36,997 nt of DNA, taken from assembly GCA_018715065.1 (NCBI GenBank), contig DVMJ01000107.1, positions 1 through 36,997 on the forward strand, in the 5' to 3' direction. The DNA is from Fimiplasma intestinipullorum (GTDB lineage Bacteria > Bacillota_I > Bacilli_A > Erysipelotrichales > Coprobacillaceae). Positions 23,610 through 31,675 of the stretch are shown one piece after another. The position numbers and the translations under genes are program-made. The first letter of the stretch is position 1. Every line of letters begins with the position of its first letter. The notes under the pieces are model-generated. The model was not told where the DNA came from and ran no database searches. It saw nothing but the letters and a program-made list of their open reading frames with translations.

Positions 23610-23638
23610 ATGATAGCGTATTTAGTAACGAAAGTCAA
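23610..23638 (-). promoter_or_regulatory. Promoter for the met T-box operon
   Basis: Minus-strand TTGACT (23633-23638) and TATCAT (23610-23615), 17 bp apart, just upstream of the T-box stem I. Confidence 0.8.
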
Positions 23639-23657
23639 CGGCTTTTTTGTTTTTTTC

Positions 23658-25382
23658 CTATTTCATCTGCCAGGTATGGCTTTTCTGCTGCAACGAGAGC
23701 ATATGCCAATAGATCCCTTTCTGTTTTTTCAAATCTTCGGGCTTTCCCTCTTCAAGGATCCGACCATCCTTTAAGACAATTAAATGATCGGCATTAGTGA
23801 TGGTCCGCATGCGATGTGCGATCATCAAAACGGTACGTCCCTGAACCAGATGACTTAAGGCCTTTTGAACATAAGTTTCACTCTCGACATCTAATGATGC
23901 ACTTGCTTCATCTAAAAGAAGGATGGGAGCATTTTTTAGAATGGCTCGCGCAATGGAAATTCGCTGACGCTGTCCACCGGACAATTTAGATCCATTCTCA
24001 CCAATTAGTGTCTCATAGCCATCCTCAAAATCAGCTACAAATTCATCCACATAAGCAAGTTTAGCCGCTTCAAGCACTTGTGCATCTGTCGCTCCCCTAC
24101 GTCCTAAACGAATATTCTCCATGATCGTACCGTTAAAAAGAACGACATCCTGAAAAACGATGGCAACTTGCCCTAACAGGACTTCCGGATCGATCGTCGA
24201 GATATCGACCCCACCGATACGGATCGTTCCTGCATCAATATCATAGAAACGACAGGTAAGATTAGCAATCGTGCTCTTTCCGCCACCGCTGTTTCCCACG
24301 AGTGCCGTCACTTCATTTTGTTTCGCCACAAAACTGATGTCTTCTAAGACCCGCTGATCCTCTTGATAACCGAAGCTGACATGTTCAAAAGTGATGTCAT
24401 AGTTCTCAGGCTGAAAGAGCTTTGATCCAGTCTGTAAAGGAAGATCCTGAATCTCACTCAAACGCTCAATACGTGAACTGCAGCCAATCATCGCTGCCAG
24501 ATTTTGTAAGGTGGCATTGAGCGGATCATAAAGTCGACTGGCGACAATCATAAATAGCAGAAATGTCTTAAAATCGATGACCTGTTCATAAAGCAGATAT
24601 AATCCGACCAACACCGTTGTGACCAGACCTAGCTTAAGGATCAGCTGTGAGCTAACGACATAAAGCGCATTCGTCAATTCTAAGCGAATCTGACTCTTCT
24701 CGCAATCTTCGATGATATGCTCAGCTTCTTTTAAATACTTGTTTATAGCCTGATTGGCTTTCAAATCGCGAATCGCCTCGATGCCCTCCTGAATGATCTT
24801 CGTCCTCTCTAACTGCCTGACCCGGTCTTGCCGGCCTGCATTTTGTAAACGTCGGCTGGCTAGTCCAATCAAACCAAAGGCTACCGGGATACACCAGATG
24901 CTTGCCAGCGCCATGCGCCAGTCAAAAGTAAACAGACCCAGACATAGAAGACTGGTTGCCAGCAAGGAACCGACAAATTCCGGAATGAAATGAGAGAGTG
25001 CCTGCTCCATATAAGTGACATCCGATAGGATCGTCGCCGTCAGATCAGAGAGATCCCGCCGCGCAAAGAAACTTAACGGAAACTGACGCAAACGTTCAGC
25101 GACCTCAATACGCAAACGAGCACTTTCCGTATATGTGTTATAAAAAGTCATATTGTATTGGAGATAGTGAACGACAAAAAGCAGGATAAGTAATGCCCCC
25201 ATTTCGACAAGACACCATCCAATGGGAATGGCTTGATCAATAATGCCGCTGATGACCTGATAAATAATCGCCATGCCAAGCGCAATGACTAAATAAGACA
25301 ACGTACAGGAAAGACATGCCTTGACTAAATTTTTAGCTCCTAAAGGAGTCAGAGCAAAACGTCTTTGTATTTTTTTAAGCAT
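23658..25382 (-). CDS. ABC half-transporter, siderophore-import-like (second subunit)
   Basis: This ABC subunit has an N-terminal six-helix domain and a C-terminal ATPase with Walker A GNSGGGKST, LSGGQRQR, Walker B LLLDEASASLD and an IAHRM H-loop. SGGGKS-type Walker A motifs are common in the IrtAB/YbtPQ group, exporter-fold proteins that import iron-siderophores. I take the ATG at 25382, with AGGTGA 5 nt upstream; ATG 25388 and GTG 25391 are alternatives. It overlaps the end of the first subunit. The nearby AraC regulator and the palindromic operator agree with metal-responsive uptake, though a drug exporter cannot be excluded. Confidence 0.82.
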   Translation of the reverse strand: MLKKIQRRFALTPLGAKNLVKACLSCTLSYLVIALGMAIIYQVISGIIDQAIPIGWCLVEMGALLILLFVVHYLQYNMTFYNTYTESARLRIEVAERLRQFPLSFFARRDLSDLTATILSDVTYMEQALSHFIPEFVGSLLATSLLCLGLFTFDWRMALASIWCIPVAFGLIGLASRRLQNAGRQDRVRQLERTKIIQEGIEAIRDLKANQAINKYLKEAEHIIEDCEKSQIRLELTNALYVVSSQLILKLGLVTTVLVGLYLLYEQVIDFKTFLLFMIVASRLYDPLNATLQNLAAMIGCSSRIERLSEIQDLPLQTGSKLFQPENYDITFEHVSFGYQEDQRVLEDISFVAKQNEVTALVGNSGGGKSTIANLTCRFYDIDAGTIRIGGVDISTIDPEVLLGQVAIVFQDVVLFNGTIMENIRLGRRGATDAQVLEAAKLAYVDEFVADFEDGYETLIGENGSKLSGGQRQRISIARAILKNAPILLLDEASASLDVESETYVQKALSHLVQGRTVLMIAHRMRTITNADHLIVLKDGRILEEGKPEDLKKQKGIYWHMLSLQQKSHTWQMK

Positions 25383-27141
25383 GTTCATCACCTACTTTCC
25401 AATCAATGGATTCCTGATAGCTTTTCCACATCGCAGCATACTGGCCATTTTGAGAGATCAGTTCTGCATGCCGACCAGACTCAATGATCCGTCCCTGATC
25501 CAATACATAGATACGATCAACATTCACGATCGTTGATAAACGATGGGCGATCATGATGGTCGTCTTCCCTTTGGCAAGCCGTTTTAACGCTTTCTGCATC
25601 GCTTGTTCATTGTCGCTGTCTGCATAGGCAGTCGCCTCATCTAAAAGCAGGATCGGCGCCTTTTTCACAAACGCCCTGGCAAGACAAATCCGCTGTCGTT
25701 CTCCACCAGAAAGATAGACCCCTTTTGCTCCGATCAACGTCTTTACACCTTCAGGAAACGCATCGATCATCTCCTCGCACTGCGCATCCTTCAAAGCCTG
25801 CAAGATTTCTTGGTCACTCACATCATATCCCATTCGAACATTATCAGCAATGCTCTTATTCAGCAAATGGGCATCCTGGAATACAAAGGACATGAGATCC
25901 ATGCGGGTCGCTTCATCCATCTGACGAATATCCACTCCGCCGATACGAATGCTTCCACGACTGACATCATAGAAACGCGGAATCAGAGAAACAAGTGTCG
26001 ACTTGCCCCCGCCGCTATGACCGACGAAGGCAACCGTCATCCCTTCAGGAATCGTTAATGAGATATCATGTAATACTTCCTGCTGACTGTTCGGATAAGT
26101 AAAACTGACATGATCAAAAGTAATCTCAAAGCCCTGGGGCGAAGCAGGCGCATCGGGCTCATGAAGGGGACTGGTGGCCAGGATCTCCTGAATCCTTGTC
26201 AAACCGTCCTTGGCCATCATTGTATTTTCACTGGCAAACATCATCTTGTTAGTCGTTAGAGCCACTAATGGGCTTAAGATCAGATAAAACATGAAGTCAG
26301 GAAATAATCCTTGAACGTCCAGTCCGCTAGTCAGCAGTAAAAAAAGACAGCCAACAATAAAAATAAATAAAGCATTGACAATGGTGGAAAAACAAGTCAT
26401 CGGAAGGCGCATCTGCCTGGTGTATCCTAAAGCAAATTTCTCATAGTTTTTAATTGCTGCATGAAACCGTTCAAAGGAAAAGACCGTTTGCTGAAAAGTC
26501 TTGACAACCGGGATCCCCCGCACATACTCCACCGCTTCATTACTCATCTTTTCCAAGGCATCCTGGTAAGCCTTCATGGCATCTGCCAGACCCGGACCAA
26601 TCATCTTAAGCATATTCAGCATAGCCAAAATGACCCCCATCAATGTCGCTACTCCCATGCGCCAGTCAAAAAGAAACAAACAGATCAAAATGACGATCAA
26701 AGTCGTCAGTAACTGAACAGAGTCCGGCAGTTGATGAGCCAGGTAGGTCTCTGTGGAGGCCGCTGCTTCATCAATGACCTTGCGCAGCTTACCACTGCCC
26801 TGCTCCATAAAGTAACCCAATGGTAATTGCGCCATGTGCTGCAAAGCCGCCTTGCGCATGTTGCTGGCAATACGAAACGCTGCCAGATGGGAGCAAAACA
26901 GGGACAGGACATAGATGAGGATCCCGCCTAAGGCACTGGCTAAAGCAAACCAGCCATAGCTTAGCGCCTGATCATAAGCAGCCTGCTGCAGCCCATGTTG
27001 CCAAAGGACCTGGATCACCGCCCAAGTCATGACAAAAGGAAGGACAAAAAGCAAACCGCTCAACATCGAAAGAAACAGGGATAACATAGTCAAATAACGA
27101 TGCCTCCCAGCAAAAACAAACAAAGATTTCAAAACTGACAT
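25375..27141 (-). CDS. ABC half-transporter, siderophore-import-like (first subunit)
   Basis: This 588-residue partner has TMD-NBD order with Walker A GHSGGGKST, signature LSGGERQR, Walker B LLLDEATAYAD and IAHRLS. Both subunits keep the catalytic Glu, unlike the bmrCD pair, so both ATP sites may be active. AAAGGAGG is 6-7 nt before the ATG at 27141. Its promoter has a good -10 but a weak -35, as expected for activation by the AraC protein encoded just upstream, and a GTTAG...CTAAC palindrome sits at the start site. The arrangement AraC plus two ABC halves resembles YbtA-YbtPQ of yersiniabactin uptake. Confidence 0.82.
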   Translation of the reverse strand: MSVLKSLFVFAGRHRYLTMLSLFLSMLSGLLFVLPFVMTWAVIQVLWQHGLQQAAYDQALSYGWFALASALGGILIYVLSLFCSHLAAFRIASNMRKAALQHMAQLPLGYFMEQGSGKLRKVIDEAAASTETYLAHQLPDSVQLLTTLIVILICLFLFDWRMGVATLMGVILAMLNMLKMIGPGLADAMKAYQDALEKMSNEAVEYVRGIPVVKTFQQTVFSFERFHAAIKNYEKFALGYTRQMRLPMTCFSTIVNALFIFIVGCLFLLLTSGLDVQGLFPDFMFYLILSPLVALTTNKMMFASENTMMAKDGLTRIQEILATSPLHEPDAPASPQGFEITFDHVSFTYPNSQQEVLHDISLTIPEGMTVAFVGHSGGGKSTLVSLIPRFYDVSRGSIRIGGVDIRQMDEATRMDLMSFVFQDAHLLNKSIADNVRMGYDVSDQEILQALKDAQCEEMIDAFPEGVKTLIGAKGVYLSGGERQRICLARAFVKKAPILLLDEATAYADSDNEQAMQKALKRLAKGKTTIMIAHRLSTIVNVDRIYVLDQGRIIESGRHAELISQNGQYAAMWKSYQESIDWKVGDEHA

Positions 27142-27156
27142 AAAAAACCTCCTTTG

Positions 27157-27172
27157 GTTAGTTTAGACTAAC
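27157..27172. promoter_or_regulatory. Palindromic operator, ABC promoter
   Basis: GTTAGTTTAGACTAAC, 8 bp downstream of the -10 box, between the promoter and the ribosome site. It is one of seven copies found at four promoters in 27-34 kb. Confidence 0.7.
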
Positions 27173-27180
27173 TATATGTC

Positions 27181-27209
27181 AGTATAATCGATTCACCTGT
27201 TTTTAACTA
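27181..27209 (-). promoter_or_regulatory. Promoter for the siderophore-type ABC pair, weak -35
   Basis: Minus-strand TATACT -10 (27181-27186) with only TAGTTA (27204-27209) at 17 bp. A poor -35 suggests a need for an activator, most likely the AraC protein whose gene ends at 27226. Confidence 0.55.
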
Positions 27210-27225
27210 CTCCATTCTTGCCCAA

Positions 27226-28173
27226 TCAATCCATTTTCGCATAAAGTTGGCGATATTGTTGAGGGGTTAAGCCGGTTTCCTGCTGGAAAGCCGCCGCAAA
27301 TTTACTTGGATTGGTATAACCGACCTTCCCGGCAATCTCAATAATGGACGCATCCGTTGTCTTGAGTAACAGCTGGCTGTAGGTGAGACGATAGTGTTTA
27401 TACCATTGATAAAGTGGCATTCCGTAAATTTCCTTAAATAAGCGACGCACAGTAGACAGCGAAAAAGAATGTTTTTTCGCTAAAGCATCATAATCCGGAC
27501 GGCTGGATAAGTCATGGATCATTTCCTGACGAAAACGTTCCAATGCCTCAATCACCTGTTTAGGATAATAAATCTTGTTTTCTGCCACCTGCTCAAAAGC
27601 CGTCTGGCTCAAAAAAAGCAAGAGTTCGAGCACTTTGATTTGCAGATAATGCTGACGGATCCCAAGCGGCAGATCATACATCTGACTAAAAAGATGACAG
27701 ATGGTTTCATTAGCTCTCTCGATATACAGATGATGGGATAAGCGCAAACGCCTATACAGGTCGTTGATATCGATTGCGAACTGATCAAAAATATCCAGTT
27801 GACTGGCTTTGGCCACATCAATCAGCACTTCCACTCCCTGATAGTAACCAAGCGGCAATCTTGCGCGACCGCGATCAAGCGACCAGCTGCTCACCGAAAA
27901 ATCGCCCACATCCAGATAAGCCAGATGATGTGCGTCATAAGGGCATTCAAATTTACCCTGGCGACAATGATTGATCTCGAGATAAGCATCCGTAGTATAA
28001 GTGCATTCAGGTAAGTCAAAGCAATGAAAATCATTATAGATGACCTCGATTCCATCCCAGAGCTTGATACAGTACATGCGGCCATCTCCATTTACATCAT
28101 CGACGATCCATAAGTACTCGCTCTGACCATATGACTGAATATGCTTAGCTTTGATCTTTGATTTTTCAAGCAT
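27226..28173 (-). CDS. AraC-family transcriptional regulator
   Basis: This 315-residue protein has a C-terminal double helix-turn-helix of the AraC type (about 215-312): LAKKHSFSLSTVRRLFKEIYG, then IIEIAGKVGYTNPSKFAAAFQQETGLTPQQYR. The N-terminal 200 residues should form the ligand-binding part. Its gene lies just upstream of an ABC half-transporter pair, an arrangement known for siderophore-sensing activators such as YbtA. The start at 28173 overlaps the end of a 16-codon leader ORF with a much stronger ribosome site, so translation is probably coupled. Codons in this frame just upstream are closed by TAG. Confidence 0.9.
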   Translation of the reverse strand: MLEKSKIKAKHIQSYGQSEYLWIVDDVNGDGRMYCIKLWDGIEVIYNDFHCFDLPECTYTTDAYLEINHCRQGKFECPYDAHHLAYLDVGDFSVSSWSLDRGRARLPLGYYQGVEVLIDVAKASQLDIFDQFAIDINDLYRRLRLSHHLYIERANETICHLFSQMYDLPLGIRQHYLQIKVLELLLFLSQTAFEQVAENKIYYPKQVIEALERFRQEMIHDLSSRPDYDALAKKHSFSLSTVRRLFKEIYGMPLYQWYKHYRLTYSQLLLKTTDASIIEIAGKVGYTNPSKFAAAFQQETGLTPQQYRQLYAKMD

Positions 28174-28216
28174 TTTCTAGCCTGGCATATTGTGATTTAT
28201 GTGTGATGTGCATCAT
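28166..28216 (-). CDS. Leader mini-ORF overlapping the AraC start
   Basis: The ORF encodes MMHITHKSQYARLENA. AAAAGGAGA lies 7 nt before its first ATG, a stronger site than that of the AraC gene. Its stop TGA falls inside the AraC start region (shared ATGCTTGA, 8 nt), so terminating ribosomes could restart on AraC. A short pairing CAGCT/AGCTG lies just before the ribosome site. No similarity is recognised; regulatory translation rather than a functional peptide is the better guess. Confidence 0.5.
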   Translation of the reverse strand: MMHITHKSQYARLENA

Positions 28217-28323
28217 GATCCAATCTCCTTTTCCTTTCTAGCAGCTTTTTTAGTAGCTGATAACGGTCAACGGATGGTACCTATGTACGCAGATGATCGT
28301 CCAGGATAGACCGGACATTTTTC

Positions 28324-28353
28324 AAAAAATGAAACGTCCTCAAGACGTTTCAT
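28324..28353 (-). terminator. Terminator of the metal ATPase gene
   Basis: On the minus strand ATGAAACGTC pairs with GACGTTTCAT around a 5-base loop, then TTTTTT follows. The ATPase stop codon is inside the loop region. Confidence 0.9.
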
Positions 28354-30460
28354 CCTTCAATAATGGTTGTGTCGCCAGTGCCGTCAGCACAAACGTCGAT
28401 GTGTTATGCAGTAAGGCACCTGTTGTCGCTGGCAGCCAGCCTGCCATCCCACTGAAGATCAGCGCTGAATTCATGGTCACGATCTTGGCATAATTCAGGT
28501 GAATACGGCGCATCAGTTCTAAAGCGAGACTTCTGAATACCGCAATCTCTTCCAGGCGTCCATCAAGCAAAGTCACATCCGCCAGTTCACGGGCGATCGC
28601 AGAGCTATCCTGCATAGAAATAGAAACATCTGCACTGGAAAGAGCCGGTGTGTCATTGACCCCATCGCCGACCATCACGACGACGTGCCCCTGACTTTTC
28701 AATTCCTGAATATATTGTGCTTTATCTTCGGGAAGGATCTCATAACGATAATCATCCACATCTAATAACGAAGCAATGTGGCTGGCTGCCTGACGTCCAT
28801 CCCCTGTCAGCATGACGATCTTCTTAAAGCCCAGTTGACGCAAACGGACCAACGTCGATCTGGCCTCCTGTTTGAGAGGATCATCAATGCTGATGATCCC
28901 AGCCAGCTGTCCACCAATGGCTAAATAAATCAGGGAACTGGCTCCCTCTCTTTCCAATTGGTCTATAGCAAGCTTCACCTCAACTGTCAGAGGGATCTTC
29001 TCATCCTCAAAGACAAAATGGCTGCTGCCAATCACAACTCGCTGTCCGTCTAAGCTTGATGCGATCCCATGAGCAATGATATATTCCACCTTGGCATGTC
29101 TCTCTTCGTGGATCAATCCTTCACTGGCCGCCCGGGTAACGATCGCATTGGCCATGCTGTGCGGAAAATGTTCTTCCAGACAAGCCGCAATGGATAAAAC
29201 TTCCTCCCGACTATATTGGCCAAGACCTACTACCTGTTGCACATGTGGACAAGCATGGGTCAATGTACCCGTTTTATCAAAAACGATGACATCAGCCTGA
29301 GCCATGGCCTCAATGTACTTACCGCCCTTTACCAGAATGCGATGTCGGCTGGCTTCCTGCATTGCACTGATCATTGCGACAGAAGTGGATAATTTAATCG
29401 CACAGGAATAATCCACCAGCAAAAGTGACATTGCTCTTGACAAACTGCGTGTGAAAAACAAGGTGCCAAGGAAGCCTATAAAACTATAAGGAACGATGGC
29501 GTCGGCTAAATGTTCCGCTTTGGCCTGAATCGCAGCTTTCGCCTGTGAATTCGTTTCAATCAGACTGATGATCTGCTGGATGCGACTGTCCTGTTGAATC
29601 TCACGAGTGTATATCTCGATTTCACCTTCTTCAACAACAGTTCCGGCAAAAACACTCTGACCACCTCCCACCCGTTTAGACAAAGGTTCACCTGTAAAAC
29701 TGGCTTCATTGACCATCGCTTCACCGGATATGATCTCGCCGTCAACTGGGACCATCGCTCCCGTCGAAACAATGACAATATCACCGCGCTGCAGTTGATT
29801 GCTGGCGATCTGATGACGACCCGTCGTGTCTTTTACCCAAACTTTTTCAGTTTGCAGCGACAATTTTTCCGTCAGTGAGAGCGTGGTCTTATCACGCGTA
29901 TAATCTTCTAAAAGGGCAGAAATCGATAATAGCAGCATGATATGACCCGCTGTCTGCATATTTTGACTCAATAGAGATAACGTAATGCTTGTCGCATCTA
30001 AGACCGGAACGTCTAAATGCCCTGCCAGCAAAGAAGACATCCCTTTTTTGAGATAGTGCCTGGCTGATAGACAACGTAAAAAATACTGAAGCGGCAACGG
30101 CAGCATTTTAGTCATCATATAACGTAAGCCTATGCGAATCAATTGACCTCTATACTGCCTGAAGATCGCTTTCTGTCTCTTCTCATAACTAGCCAGTTCA
30201 TCCAAATAACCTTGATATGCCGTATCATCCAGCTGACTTAAGGATAATGCATCCAGGCATTCTAACAGTGCTTCTTTTCTTGTGGCATCATAGTAAAATA
30301 ACAGACTTCCTGTCCGCTCATTGACCTCGACTTGCCTGACCATTGGCCAGGATGAAAGCACTGGAACCAGTAATTGTCCGGTCCGGTGATCAAAAGCATA
30401 ACGTCCTAAACGTACGCGCAAGCGTCCAGGCATATCATGCACGAGTTGATAACGTGCCAT
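28340..30460 (-). CDS. Heavy-metal P-type (P1B-like) ATPase
   Basis: This pump has an N-terminal HMA-like domain (MPGRLRVRLG near 10-19) that lacks the CxxC metal motif, SFTGEPLSK (actuator), phosphorylated Asp395 in FDKTGTLT, TGDGRQAASHIA and MVGDGVNDTPALSSADVSI. The membrane motif that is CPC or SPC in most P1B pumps reads YSCAIKLST (351-359), and an LHNTST segment lies in the last helix. Clostridial relatives with this type of motif are found next to small DUF6110-like proteins, as here. The metal is uncertain; Fe2+ or Mn2+ efflux is plausible given the regulon. I choose the ATG at 30460; a GTG at 30463 overlaps the upstream stop codon. Confidence 0.85.
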   Translation of the reverse strand: MARYQLVHDMPGRLRVRLGRYAFDHRTGQLLVPVLSSWPMVRQVEVNERTGSLLFYYDATRKEALLECLDALSLSQLDDTAYQGYLDELASYEKRQKAIFRQYRGQLIRIGLRYMMTKMLPLPLQYFLRCLSARHYLKKGMSSLLAGHLDVPVLDATSITLSLLSQNMQTAGHIMLLLSISALLEDYTRDKTTLSLTEKLSLQTEKVWVKDTTGRHQIASNQLQRGDIVIVSTGAMVPVDGEIISGEAMVNEASFTGEPLSKRVGGGQSVFAGTVVEEGEIEIYTREIQQDSRIQQIISLIETNSQAKAAIQAKAEHLADAIVPYSFIGFLGTLFFTRSLSRAMSLLLVDYSCAIKLSTSVAMISAMQEASRHRILVKGGKYIEAMAQADVIVFDKTGTLTHACPHVQQVVGLGQYSREEVLSIAACLEEHFPHSMANAIVTRAASEGLIHEERHAKVEYIIAHGIASSLDGQRVVIGSSHFVFEDEKIPLTVEVKLAIDQLEREGASSLIYLAIGGQLAGIISIDDPLKQEARSTLVRLRQLGFKKIVMLTGDGRQAASHIASLLDVDDYRYEILPEDKAQYIQELKSQGHVVVMVGDGVNDTPALSSADVSISMQDSSAIARELADVTLLDGRLEEIAVFRSLALELMRRIHLNYAKIVTMNSALIFSGMAGWLPATTGALLHNTSTFVLTALATQPLLKDETS

Positions 30461-30462
30461 CA

Positions 30463-30690
30463 CTACTCACCATCTTTTTGCTTTTTGGCTTCATAGCAAA
30501 GATCTTTGGCATCTTCTCGGATGGTCTCCAGAGCCGCCATGGCATCATCCTTCGCTTTCATTCCGGTAGCGAGCGTCTTCACCGCCAACTGACGCGCCTT
30601 ATCACTCTTAAGCAGTTTTGCGCCTGCTACAGCAGCTGCCACACCTCCTGTAAATGAGAGAAGGGCTACATTTCTTAAAAAACTTTTCAT
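30463..30690 (-). CDS. Small membrane-associated protein linked to the metal ATPase (DUF6110-like)
   Basis: This 75-residue protein has a hydrophobic N-terminal helix (about 7-27, with SFTGGVAAAVAGAKLL) and a charged helical tail rich in Lys, Asp and Glu (AKDLCYEAKKQKDGE). It resembles short proteins encoded beside clostridial heavy-metal ATPases; I recall the family as DUF6110, which should be confirmed. A single-base overlap with the ATPase gene and a good AAAGGAGG site at its ATG suggest co-expression and possibly a partner role. It is preceded by a promoter between two palindromic operators. Confidence 0.7.
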   Translation of the reverse strand: MKSFLRNVALLSFTGGVAAAVAGAKLLKSDKARQLAVKTLATGMKAKDDAMAALETIREDAKDLCYEAKKQKDGE

Positions 30691-30707
30691 TCTTATTCCT
30701 CCTTTGA

Positions 30708-30723
30708 GTTAGATGCATCTAAC
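30708..30723. promoter_or_regulatory. Palindromic operator, metal ATPase promoter (proximal)
   Basis: GTTAGATGCATCTAAC is a perfect 16-bp palindrome 7 bp downstream of the -10 box. Confidence 0.75.
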
Positions 30724-30730
30724 CATTAAC

Positions 30731-30758
30731 AGCATACGCTTTTTTGAAGAATAGTCAA
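30731..30758 (-). promoter_or_regulatory. Promoter for the small protein and metal ATPase
   Basis: Minus-strand TTGACT (30753-30758) and TATGCT (30731-30736), 16 bp apart, with a palindrome on each side. Confidence 0.65.
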
Positions 30759-30764
30759 TATGAT

Positions 30765-30780
30765 GTTAGTCTATGCTAAC
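30765..30780. promoter_or_regulatory. Palindromic operator, metal ATPase promoter (distal)
   Basis: GTTAGTCTATGCTAAC lies 6 bp upstream of the -35 box, shortly after the gpmA stop codon. Its first bases start 57 bp from those of the proximal copy. Confidence 0.7.
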
Positions 30781-30794
30781 AATTTTAAACAACA

Positions 30795-31538
30795 TTATTT
30801 TGCTTTTCCCTGATTGGCCACCGCAGCCATTTTTTCCTGAAGTGCATTTTCATCTCCTAAATAGTAATGTTCCTTCACTTCAAACTGATCGTCCAGCTCA
30901 TAAATCAGTGGTACACCGGTTGGAATATTCACCTGCAGGATTGCTTCCGGCGTCAGCTTCTCCAGATACATGACTAAGGCACGTAAAGAATTACCATGTG
31001 CTGCAATCAAAACACGCTTGCCCATTTTCATCTGAGGCAGGATCGCTTCACGATAATAAGGAACCACCCTGTCAATGGTTGTTTTTAAGCTCTCACAGTC
31101 TGGAAGTAAAGATGGGTCGATATCAGCATACATAGCCTGATTTGCAGGATGACGATCATCGTCCAGATCCAAGGCAGGCGGCAAGACATCATAAGACCGA
31201 CGCCAAAGCTTCACCTGTTCATCACCATATTTCGCTGCAGTTTCAGCCTTATTCAATCCCTGCAGGGCGCCATAATGTCTCTCGTTTAACTTCCAGGTCT
31301 TAATGACCGGCAAATAACAACGGTCCATTTCTGTCAAAACGTGATCAAGCGTATGTATCGCTCGTTTAAGATAGGACGTATAACATAGATCCATATGGAT
31401 CCCAGCCTCTTTTAAAAGACGCCCAGCCTCGCTAGCTTCCTTATGTCCCCGATCGCTCAAGTCAACATCTGTCCAGCCTGTGAATAAATTCAGCTGGTTC
31501 CATTGACTTTCGCCATGTCTCAATAATACAAGTTTCAT
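30795..31538 (-). CDS. gpmA: 2,3-bisphosphoglycerate-dependent phosphoglycerate mutase
   Basis: GpmA interconverts 3- and 2-phosphoglycerate in glycolysis. Unlike GpmI it needs no Mn2+. The 247-residue protein carries the phosphohistidine motif LRHGES (His8), the ERHYG segment (86-90) and the second catalytic His in AAHGNSLR (near 181). GTG-to-ATG uncertainty is absent: AAGAAGGA precedes the ATG at 31538. It has its own promoter with a perfect palindrome at the start site, so the gene appears co-regulated with metal transport and peroxide defence. E. coli gpmA is known to respond to iron through Fur, a parallel case. Confidence 0.95.
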   Translation of the reverse strand: MKLVLLRHGESQWNQLNLFTGWTDVDLSDRGHKEASEAGRLLKEAGIHMDLCYTSYLKRAIHTLDHVLTEMDRCYLPVIKTWKLNERHYGALQGLNKAETAAKYGDEQVKLWRRSYDVLPPALDLDDDRHPANQAMYADIDPSLLPDCESLKTTIDRVVPYYREAILPQMKMGKRVLIAAHGNSLRALVMYLEKLTPEAILQVNIPTGVPLIYELDDQFEVKEHYYLGDENALQEKMAAVANQGKAK

Positions 31539-31562
31539 TTACATTCCTTCTTTCTTCATCGA

Positions 31563-31578
31563 GTTAGTCTAGACTAAC
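31563..31578. promoter_or_regulatory. Palindromic operator, gpmA promoter (proximal)
   Basis: GTTAGTCTAGACTAAC, a perfect 16-bp palindrome and the best consensus copy, 7 bp downstream of the -10 box, so over the expected start site. Confidence 0.8.
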
Positions 31579-31585
31579 TATATAT

Positions 31586-31614
31586 ATCGTATAAAGAAAG
31601 ACAACGACTGTCAA
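31586..31614 (-). promoter_or_regulatory. Promoter for gpmA
   Basis: Minus-strand TTGACA (31609-31614) and TACGAT (31586-31591) with a 17-bp spacer. Confidence 0.75.
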
Positions 31615-31633
31615 ATAAAAAACCGGTAAAAAT

Positions 31634-31649
31634 GTTAGAGATAGCTGAC
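31634..31649. promoter_or_regulatory. Palindromic operator, gpmA promoter (distal)
   Basis: GTTAGAGATAGCTGAC matches the palindrome with one half-site change (CTGAC). It is 19 bp upstream of the -35 box, the same gap as at ahpC. Confidence 0.55.
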
Positions 31650-31650
31650 A

Positions 31651-31675
31651 AAAAAAAGAAGGCCGTTAAGCCTTC
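31651..31675 (-). terminator. Terminator of the ahpC-ahpF unit
   Basis: On the minus strand GAAGGC pairs with GCCTTC, then TTTTTTT follows. It separates the reductase gene from gpmA. Confidence 0.82.

Noticed and set aside
26249..26271. GTTAG/CTAAT pattern inside the first ABC subunit gene
   Set aside because: It is within coding DNA, the arms do not match the 16-bp spacing, and no promoter is near.
28300..28317. GTCC-N10-GGAC inverted repeat upstream of the AraC gene as an operator
   Set aside because: Four-base arms are too short to be convincing, and AraC proteins usually bind direct repeats.
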